A stretch of DNA of 11,623 nucleotides from Nitrospina sp. (GTDB lineage: Bacteria > Nitrospinota > Nitrospinia > Nitrospinales > VA-1): contig JABGTQ010000302.1 in assembly GCA_018647025.1 (NCBI GenBank), positions 1 to 11,623 of the forward strand, in the 5' to 3' direction. This document shows, one piece after another, positions 6,447 through 11,623 of the stretch. The notes under the pieces are model-generated. The model was not told the DNA's origin, did not search any database, and worked only from the letters and a program-made list of their open reading frames with translations. A program made the translations under genes and the position numbers. How positions within the stretch are numbered: the first letter of the stretch is position 1; each line of letters begins with the position of its first letter.

Positions 6447-7625
6447 TTATTCCTTGAAATACTTACTCAGCGAAAGCCCCTGAGAATGATAATTTGATTT
6501 AATTTTTTTTCCATACACTTTTGTGGGTTTCTCAATAACGCTTTCAAACTTAAGTCGACAAAAAGTTTGTCCATCTTCTACCATGAAAGGAACATCGTGA
6601 GGGCGAACCTCCATGACGGCTCGGGTCCCTTGATTTTTCATGACCTTGCCACCATGCCAACCAAAACCTGGATCAAAAAAACCAGCATAGTGGGTACGCA
6701 GTTCACCACTATTTGGTTCATAGGCAACCATCTCTGCAAGCAAATGGGGCCAAATACAAATTTTTTCTTTAGACATCATTATATAAAAACTTTCTGGTTC
6801 TAGAATTAAGCGTTTATTCCTAATCTGAGTCAAAGTGATCGGTTCCCAAAAATCCATCGGGTGATAATGGCGGTTAAGGCTCATGTCAATAACGGTGGAA
6901 TTAGTTTTGGCCTTGTAGGCAACAATACGATCCCTTCTCGTTCCAGCAAGATCCAAACTAATGAACAAACCATTGTCAATCTTTACTTTATCCAATCCGA
7001 CCGATCTGCCAGCATCGCCAAATAAAATGGGAGTTTTTTTATAGTGTTTTTTTAATTGAATATCGGAAAGATGGGGGTTCCCCTGAAAAATACGCAACTG
7101 GTTTAATCGTAGTCCCTCTTTTACTCTTACGGGAAATGACCTAGGAATAACTTCCAAATACATTTTTCCTTTATATCCGCTAGGCACTTCGTCAAATCTG
7201 TGGCCATGGTCAACAATCACACGAGTAAACATATCCAATCTGCCGGTAGAACTTTTTGGATTAGTCCGTCCTTGAACATTCTTAGGAAAAGCAAGTTCTT
7301 CCAGTATAGGTATGAGATAAATTGCCCCTTTTTCTAAAATACCCCCATCTCGTAAATCGATTTCATAGAGTTTTACCTCCTTCAGTTTAGCTTCCACAGT
7401 ATCGTTTTCCGGTAGAAAACTGCTCTGAATACGATAGGCCTGGCCACCTAACCTTAGATCAAGACTCACTGGTTGAAACTGAGATGCAAGCATGGTTACT
7501 CGAGAATGTATAATTCCCTCATGGCAGGCAAGCTCAATGGACTGGTTGGTGAGATATCCTGATTTCCCTTTAAGACTTTTAACGAGCTCTCTAGATAGAT
7601 GTGATTTTGCGGAAAGAGTCTTCAT
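6447..7625 (-). CDS. dcd: 2'-Deoxycytidine 5'-triphosphate deaminase, long two-domain form
   Basis: dCTP deaminase removes the amino group of dCTP to give dUTP, feeding dTMP synthesis. Ordinary Dcd is about 190 residues; this 392-residue protein holds two tandem copies of the fold, as in the long DCD family known from alphaproteobacteria. Copy 1 (about 22-182) has NPKSSTGR (122-129, the equivalent of the E. coli RSSLAR substrate loop), HGHRFDEVPSGYKGKMYLEV with candidate catalytic Glu158, and the LRLNQLRIF strand. Copy 2 (about 215-365) has AGFFDPGFGWHGGKVMKNQG, AVMEVRPHDVPF with Glu339, and DGQTFCRLKFE, but lacks a recognisable SS-x-x-R loop. So copy 1 may supply nucleotide contacts that copy 2 lost. 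The ATG has no strong Shine-Dalgarno nearby (TAGGT is far upstream). It is divergent from the fmdB-type gene, with a 275-bp gap between them. Confidence 0.9.
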   Translation of the reverse strand: MKTLSAKSHLSRELVKSLKGKSGYLTNQSIELACHEGIIHSRVTMLASQFQPVSLDLRLGGQAYRIQSSFLPENDTVEAKLKEVKLYEIDLRDGGILEKGAIYLIPILEELAFPKNVQGRTNPKSSTGRLDMFTRVIVDHGHRFDEVPSGYKGKMYLEVIPRSFPVRVKEGLRLNQLRIFQGNPHLSDIQLKKHYKKTPILFGDAGRSVGLDKVKIDNGLFISLDLAGTRRDRIVAYKAKTNSTVIDMSLNRHYHPMDFWEPITLTQIRNKRLILEPESFYIMMSKEKICIWPHLLAEMVAYEPNSGELRTHYAGFFDPGFGWHGGKVMKNQGTRAVMEVRPHDVPFMVEDGQTFCRLKFESVIEKPTKVYGKKIKSNYHSQGLSLSKYFKE

Positions 7626-7748
7626 TAGCAGTGTTTACCTACACAATTTGAGGGAATATATTGACTAATAATTCTATCTGAAATTATTCGGAAGGTGCTT
7701 TAATAAATCGAGTCCATAAACATCATTAAAAATATTTTAAGCAGGTTA

Positions 7749-7841
7749 ATGGCTGTTCATTCTAACCTTAGAGGATCCAAAACCTATAAAGCTAAAAGAA
7801 AACAAATTGACAGAACCTCTGAGGCTATGATTAAATATTAA
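7749..7841 (+). CDS. Possible 30-residue basic small ORF
   Basis: An ATG-to-TAA frame of 30 codons lies in the otherwise empty 275-bp divergent gap (7626-7900). The peptide begins MAVHSNLRGSKTYKAKRKQ and is basic in the middle (Lys/Arg at 8, 11, 14, 16, 17, 18, 22) with a mixed hydrophilic end. A partial Shine-Dalgarno, GCAGG, stands three bases before the ATG, which is too close to be convincing. A consensus TTGACA lies inside the frame at 7807-7812, so the segment may instead be promoter DNA that is open by chance. I recognise no family. Confidence 0.22.
   Translation: MAVHSNLRGSKTYKAKRKQIDRTSEAMIKY
7807..7836 (+). promoter_or_regulatory. Candidate promoter for the FmdB-type gene and the TPR-cupredoxin gene
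   Basis: TTGACA (7807-7812) is a perfect -35 element. With an 18-bp spacer, TTAAAT (7831-7836) matches 4 of 6 -10 bases. The start point would be near 7843, leaving a leader of about 58 nt before the ATG at 7901. Just within it, CCTC-T-GAGG (7816-7824) is a 9-bp palindrome, and AACCTCTGAGG (7814-7824) has a near copy, AACCTTAGAGG, at 7764-7774, exactly 50 bp upstream. That pair could be an operator. Confidence 0.4.
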
Positions 7842-7900
7842 TATTCAAATGATTTCAACCCCATTGTGGTCAGTAGTTTCGATTTATAAAGAAAAACTTT

Positions 7901-8155
7901 ATGCCTCTCTACGAATATTTCTGCGAAAATTGTCAGGTTGACTTCACCTTGCTTCAGTCTACAGATATTGACAAAGAGGAATCTGAGTGTTCTGAGTGCG
8001 GTTCTAAAAATACTAGATATAAATTTTCTTCATTTTCAGCAAAAATTCAAGGGAAACCTTTCGCAGATTTACAAAAGCCTGTCACTGTTGATGATCTCCC
8101 TAATAAAAATGTTTTGAGAATTCCTCCAGCTAGACATATTTCTGAATACCAATAA
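7901..8155 (+). CDS. FmdB-type zinc-ribbon protein
   Basis: An 84-residue protein of the FmdB/CxxC_CxxC_SSSS regulatory family. It opens with the family signature MPLYEYFCENC. The Cys pairs Cys8-x2-Cys11 and Cys30-x2-Cys33 (SECSECGSKN) should hold one zinc. The remaining 45 residues (FSSFSAKIQGKPFADL and onward) are low in structure and end without a further motif. FmdB was named for a putative regulator at a formamidase operon, and most members have no proven role. It is co-directional with the TPR-cupredoxin gene and separated by 72 bp, so the two may be co-transcribed. The ATG is preceded only by a weak AAAGA. Confidence 0.88.
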   Translation: MPLYEYFCENCQVDFTLLQSTDIDKEESECSECGSKNTRYKFSSFSAKIQGKPFADLQKPVTVDDLPNKNVLRIPPARHISEYQ

Positions 8156-8227
8156 ACCAAACAACGCAACAGACTAAATAGCCCTTCTAATTCCCTGAAA
8201 ACTTCATAACAATTTAATTCAGGCACG

Positions 8228-10189
8228 ATGAAAAACAAGAATAGAAAACAAAAAGACACCCCCCCTATTAGTGATTTAAAATTGACCGTTGTTGGCAAAA
8301 AAATTATCCAACCTATATTCTGGACTATTGTCGTTGTCGTGGGGCTGTGGTCTCTAATGCATTTTTCAACCCCAGAAAAAAAACTCGAACCATATACTCA
8401 ATTCAAAAAACAATCTACGGCTTTTAAAAGTAATGATGATGAAAAAGTAAAACCAGAGCTAGAACGCTTTACCCAATCCAAACAACCAAAATTCTCCAAC
8501 ATTTCAAGCCAAAATTCTGAGCCTAAATCAAACAGTTACCAACTGCCGAGAAAGACACTTGAACACATCCAAAAGGGGATGCATCTGATTGAAGAGGGGA
8601 AATTTAACAGCGCCGATATTGAATTTAAAAAAGCAGCAGAAATAAGCCCAGACTCACCCGAAGTTTTTGCACTTTGGGGAACGGCGCTTCGAGTACAGAA
8701 AAAATACAAAGGAGCTAACCGGCATTTTGCAAAAGCCATGAAGTTGGCACCCAATGACGCGGAAATCGCATTCAACTGGGGTGTCTCCCGTTTTAGAGAA
8801 GAAGCCACCGATGAAGCTATAAAGCTATTCTTAACAACTGTCAAACTAAATCCATCTTATCACATGGGCTGGTATTATCTTGGAAAAGCCTATGGACAAG
8901 TAAATAATTTAGACGAAGAAATTAAGTGCCTTTTGAAAGTTACCCGCTTAAGGCCTGATTTTGGTTGGGGTCACTTTGATTTAGCAATAGCTCTCAGTCT
9001 AAAAAAGAAGTTTGAAGAAGCGGCACCCTACTTTGAACAGGCTATTGCTATTGACAAAAAACAATTCGAAAAACCTTTCGTCGTTCAGTTTCTAACTGCG
9101 CTAGGAAGATATAGTCCAACTCCTCAAAAAAATAGAGAAAAGAAAAAACCAGAACAGGCTGTCCAAGATGCAAAAAAAAATATTACTCCTCTAGAACATT
9201 CAGAGCTTAAGGAGGCAAAGGACGAAGGGTCAGATCATAAAATGGACGAGGGGTCCAAGATGAAAAAAGCAACAACCAACGTCAAAGGGACAATGCTCAT
9301 CAACGGAAAGTCCCCTGGACCTAATGCTCTCATTTTTCTGGAAACAAAAACAAAAATGAAAGCACCAAATCAAAAAATACTTAAAGTCACTATTGACCAA
9401 AATGACCTTCAGTTTTCTCCTAAGCACACCATAGTCCCAGTAGGATCTACCGTTGACTTTTCTAATCAAGATGTTGAGGTCCATAACATTTACTCAAAAT
9501 CTTTAAATAACCAATTTAACTTGGGGGCCATGTCTTCAGGCATGGTTAAAACCATCTCACTCCTTCAACCAGGCCCGATCGTCCTTAGATGCAACCTGCA
9601 TAAAGACATGGTAGGGACTATCTTTGTTGTGCCTAACGGTTACTACACGCAACCCGACAAACAAGGAAACTTTAAATTCAAAGAAGTAAAAAGTTCAGGT
9701 TACATTATACAAACTTGGGCACCACATCTTGCGCCAGACAATGTTGAAACTAACTTAAAAACTGCTGACTTAAATGGTGAGGATCAAACCTTTAATTTTG
9801 ATATTCAAACGGCTTCCCTTCCTGAAGAGATCCATGACATGATTGATTCTGTCGACTATAATGCTCTTGTTGATAATATTGATAGCGAACTTAAACAGGC
9901 AATCAAAGACTGGGAAAATGGGAAAAAATACGTATCGCGTAAACGTGCCTTAATGGCAGTCACAAAATATTATGATGGCGGAGGCCTTAAAGGCGCTTTG
10001 GCAAAGAGTTTTAGTGAAAAAAGAAGCCAGGGTTTAGAAGATAAACTTGATGATATTCGAAAAGTTATTTCAGGAATTGGTAAAAACTCAAAATCCGCTA
10101 CAGGAGATTCTCTCAGACAACAAGTTGCATTTGCAGTCTCTCAGCTAAGAAATAATGTCCAGGAGCTGGAAGCTCGACTTAACCCCTAA
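8228..10189 (+). CDS. Membrane-anchored TPR-cupredoxin protein with C-terminal helical domain
   Basis: A 653-residue multi-domain protein, probably anchored in the inner membrane with its bulk in the periplasm. In order: a Lys-rich cytoplasmic tail (1-27); one membrane helix (about 28-46, FWTIVVVVGLWSLM); a Ser/Lys linker; five TPR units (about 111-280); a charged low-complexity linker (297-348); a cupredoxin domain (349-502); and a helical C-terminus (530-653). The cupredoxin has a full type-1 copper set: His419 (VEVHNIYS), Cys455, His458 and Met461 (RCNLHKDMVG). Its surroundings, GTMLINGKSPGPNALIFLE and GYIIQTWAP, resemble methylamine-utilisation-like cupredoxins. The C-terminus around RALMAVTKYYDGGGLKGAL and RSQGLEDKLDDI recalls the periplasmic helical part of FTR1 iron permeases; this is my recollection of a pattern, not a search result. 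A role in copper/iron handling or electron transfer, with TPRs as a docking surface, is inference. Shine-Dalgarno is weak (AGG five bases before ATG). Confidence 0.85.
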   Translation: MKNKNRKQKDTPPISDLKLTVVGKKIIQPIFWTIVVVVGLWSLMHFSTPEKKLEPYTQFKKQSTAFKSNDDEKVKPELERFTQSKQPKFSNISSQNSEPKSNSYQLPRKTLEHIQKGMHLIEEGKFNSADIEFKKAAEISPDSPEVFALWGTALRVQKKYKGANRHFAKAMKLAPNDAEIAFNWGVSRFREEATDEAIKLFLTTVKLNPSYHMGWYYLGKAYGQVNNLDEEIKCLLKVTRLRPDFGWGHFDLAIALSLKKKFEEAAPYFEQAIAIDKKQFEKPFVVQFLTALGRYSPTPQKNREKKKPEQAVQDAKKNITPLEHSELKEAKDEGSDHKMDEGSKMKKATTNVKGTMLINGKSPGPNALIFLETKTKMKAPNQKILKVTIDQNDLQFSPKHTIVPVGSTVDFSNQDVEVHNIYSKSLNNQFNLGAMSSGMVKTISLLQPGPIVLRCNLHKDMVGTIFVVPNGYYTQPDKQGNFKFKEVKSSGYIIQTWAPHLAPDNVETNLKTADLNGEDQTFNFDIQTASLPEEIHDMIDSVDYNALVDNIDSELKQAIKDWENGKKYVSRKRALMAVTKYYDGGGLKGALAKSFSEKRSQGLEDKLDDIRKVISGIGKNSKSATGDSLRQQVAFAVSQLRNNVQELEARLNP

Positions 10190-10210
10190 CCTCATACAGT
10201 TAAAATAAAA

Positions 10211-10240
10211 TTAAAAAAAAGTTCTGATCATTTTTTCTAA
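10211..10240. terminator. Weak bidirectional A/T hairpin between convergent genes
   Basis: TTAAAAAAAA (10211-10220) pairs with TTTTTTCTAA (10231-10240) at 9 of 10 positions around the loop GTTCTGATCA. Each strand then ends in a T-run within the stem. It sits between the stops of the TPR-cupredoxin gene (10189) and the dehydrogenase (10286), where a shared terminator is expected. There are no G-C pairs, so the stem would be weak. The rest of this 96-bp gap holds nothing else I can name. Confidence 0.3.
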
Positions 10241-10285
10241 GCATGATGTCGTAAATGAATGGAAGAAATTTCAGGATAGATTTTT

Positions 10286-11251
10286 TTACTGGGGATAACT
10301 GGGAACTAGAGAACGAGGGGTTTTCCCAGAGAGCGCATCTAAGACATTTTCAGCTACAAGCAATGCCATCTTGTCGCGTGTTTCAAAACTAGCACTGCCA
10401 ATATGAGGCAGTAACATCAGATTTGAAAGTTCTGCCATTCCCTCAGTAATCTGGGGTTCATCTTCATAAACATCTAGAGCAGCGCCTGCCAATCGACCTT
10501 CTTTTAAAGCTGCAACCAAGGCATAATCGTCAACAACTTTTCCACGAGATGTATGAATTAAATAAGCGGTCTTTTTCATTAGAGCAAGTTCATCGTTACT
10601 GATCATATACTCTGTTTTATCTGTCAGAGGAACATGAAGTGTCAAAAAATCAGATTCCCGCAAAATCTTCTCAAAAGTGGCGTACTCAACATTGAGTTTT
10701 TTTTCTTCTCCGTCTGGCAAGCGGTTCCTTTGGTGATACAAAGTGCGCATGTTAAACCCAATTGCCCTTCTTGCCACGGACTGGCCTATCTCTCCAAGTC
10801 CAACAATGCCAAGAGTTTTTGCATATATGTCTCCCCCAAGAAATAGTTTAGCCCCCCAGCCCTGAAATTTACCTTCTCGTGTATACCGGTCGGCAGAAAT
10901 AATACGGCGTGCAGTACCGAGAATCATTGCCCAAGTTAGATCTGCAGTTGTTTCATGTAGCACATTGGGAGTATTAGTAACCCAGACACCCCTTTTAGAT
11001 GCATATGTTACGTCAATATTATTAAAACCAGCACCATAGTTTGCAATTATTTTGAGTTTAGTTCCTTTGTCAATAATGCCTTGGTCAATTCTATCCGTTA
11101 AGTAGCTTATGACAGCATCACTTCCCGAGATCTTCTGTTTAAGTTCTTCTTTTGTTAGCGAAGTTCGATTGATATTTAAATCACATTCAGAAGAAAGCTT
11201 GTCTAAGGCAATTTGAGGGAAAATATTGGTTACTGTTACAAGTGGTTTCAT
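10286..11251 (-). CDS. D-isomer-specific 2-hydroxyacid dehydrogenase (glyoxylate/hydroxypyruvate reductase type)
   Basis: A 321-residue NAD(P)-dependent dehydrogenase that interconverts D-2-hydroxyacids and 2-oxoacids, most like D-glycerate dehydrogenase/hydroxypyruvate-glyoxylate reductase (GyaR/GRHPR). The nucleotide-binding Gly-x-Gly-x-x-Gly is GLGEIG (151-156). After the second strand comes RTLYHQRNR (169-177) instead of an acidic residue, which favours NADPH over NADH. The catalytic triad is Arg236 (HTSRGKVVD), Glu265 (VYEDEP) and His283 (LPHIGSAS). The substrate loop is NYGAGFNNID (71-80), and NTPNVLHETTADLTWAMIL (93-111) is typical of the GyaR branch. Length is normal. It is convergent with the TPR-cupredoxin gene and divergent from the radical SAM gene, so it is probably a single-gene transcript. 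No clear Shine-Dalgarno precedes the ATG. Exact substrate preference is not proven. Confidence 0.9.
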   Translation of the reverse strand: MKPLVTVTNIFPQIALDKLSSECDLNINRTSLTKEELKQKISGSDAVISYLTDRIDQGIIDKGTKLKIIANYGAGFNNIDVTYASKRGVWVTNTPNVLHETTADLTWAMILGTARRIISADRYTREGKFQGWGAKLFLGGDIYAKTLGIVGLGEIGQSVARRAIGFNMRTLYHQRNRLPDGEEKKLNVEYATFEKILRESDFLTLHVPLTDKTEYMISNDELALMKKTAYLIHTSRGKVVDDYALVAALKEGRLAGAALDVYEDEPQITEGMAELSNLMLLPHIGSASFETRDKMALLVAENVLDALSGKTPRSLVPSYPQ

Positions 11252-11320
11252 TTAAACAAACTCTTTACAGGTTTAATTTTTATTTTAAACTATTGATTTT
11301 TAAAGTATGATTAATTTATT

Positions 11321-11623
11321 ATGAAGATCCTATTTTTAGTTCCCCCTGAAACAATCTCTATCGAATCTTCTGTTCCTAAAGCTCTGGAAGGTGGCAAAGG
11401 CTACTATCCAAAGCTAGGTCTTATGTATGTAGCCGCATGGTACGAACGCGCTACTGGGAATACACCAGTATTTATTGACTGTCCACCAGAGGGGATCAAG
11501 GAGCATGAACTACTCAAGCAAGTCGAAAAAATCCAACCCGATATGGTAGCGATGAGCATCATGACATTCAACCTCCTTGATGCACTCCACACCTCTGAGT
11601 CGATCAAGCGAAAGCATCCAAAT
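11321..11623 (+). CDS. N-terminus of a B12-binding-domain radical SAM protein (cut by window end)
   Basis: An open frame of 101 codons begins at ATG 11321 and runs off the window without a stop. It starts MKILFLVPPETIS, then YYPKLGLMYVAAWYERATG (29-46), PVFIDCPPEG (49-58) and QPDMVAMSIMTFNLLDAL (72-89). This is the pattern of the N-terminal cobalamin-binding domain of B12-dependent radical SAM proteins (BchE/HpnJ-like): the first strand, the PP-LGL-YVAA helix, then the D-x-V-x-x-S strand. The radical SAM CxxxCxxC core should follow beyond the window. As is common in this class, the DxHxxG cobalamin-ligand motif is not visible. The reaction (methylation, ring closure or other) cannot be told. 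It is divergent from the dehydrogenase with a 69-bp AT-rich gap that includes TATGAT at 11306-11311 as a possible -10. Confidence 0.75.
   Translation, partial: MKILFLVPPETISIESSVPKALEGGKGYYPKLGLMYVAAWYERATGNTPVFIDCPPEGIKEHELLKQVEKIQPDMVAMSIMTFNLLDALHTSESIKRKHPN

Noticed and set aside
7650..7700. Promoter for the dCTP deaminase gene
   Set aside because: TAGAAT- and TATATT-like -10 elements occur on the minus strand, but no acceptable -35 lies at 16-18 bp from either.
8536..8844. 102-codon minus-strand frame
   Set aside because: Antisense shadow of the TPR repeats; no family-like motifs and no ribosome binding site.
11404..11607. 67-codon minus-strand frame near the right edge
   Set aside because: It is antisense to the B12-binding radical SAM N-terminus, which has clear family motifs on the plus strand.

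Overview
The window looks like an AT-rich bacterial chromosome from a free-living Gram-negative, menaquinone-making organism. Support comes from a futalosine-pathway MqnC, a periplasm-facing membrane-anchored protein, a signal-peptide protein of the FlgT-like type, the scpB-rluB pair, and a long two-domain dCTP deaminase. The mix (TPR plus cupredoxin proteins, FlgT-like exported protein, cobalamin-type radical SAM protein) is what I would expect of a Nitrospinota/SAR324/deltaproteobacteria-like marine lineage. That placement is inference; there is no rRNA or other marker to settle it.

Layout. At 1-632 is the 3' part of a tyrosine recombinase with a degraded C-terminus: no nucleophilic tyrosine before its stop, but a Tyr-containing motif in frame just after it. 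At 720-2568, on the minus strand, is a likely operon of parvulin prolyl isomerase, VOC/glyoxalase-fold protein and mqnC, with a plausible sigma70-type promoter at 2610-2638. At 2766-6334, also minus, is a second tightly packed operon: scpB, a 23S rRNA pseudouridine synthase, an exported FlgT-like protein of unknown role and an AI-2E-family (PerM-like) permease. Upstream of it, still minus, is a two-domain dCTP deaminase (6447-7625).

From about 7750 the direction changes. A possible 30-codon ORF and a consensus -35 element precede an FmdB-type zinc-ribbon protein and a 653-residue membrane-anchored protein. The latter joins five TPRs, a complete type-1 copper cupredoxin domain and a C-terminal helical domain that resembles the periplasmic helical segment of FTR1-type iron permeases. 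A convergent 2-hydroxyacid dehydrogenase (10286-11251, minus) follows, and the window ends inside a divergently oriented B12-binding radical SAM-type gene (11321 onward).

Most of the window is housekeeping: menaquinone synthesis, chromosome segregation, rRNA modification, nucleotide pools and hydroxyacid metabolism. The strongest candidate for something poorly described is the TPR-cupredoxin-helical fusion at 8228-10189. Next are the broken recombinase at the left edge and the FlgT-like protein coupled to a permease. I see no CRISPR array, tRNA, rRNA, IS element or complete defence system.
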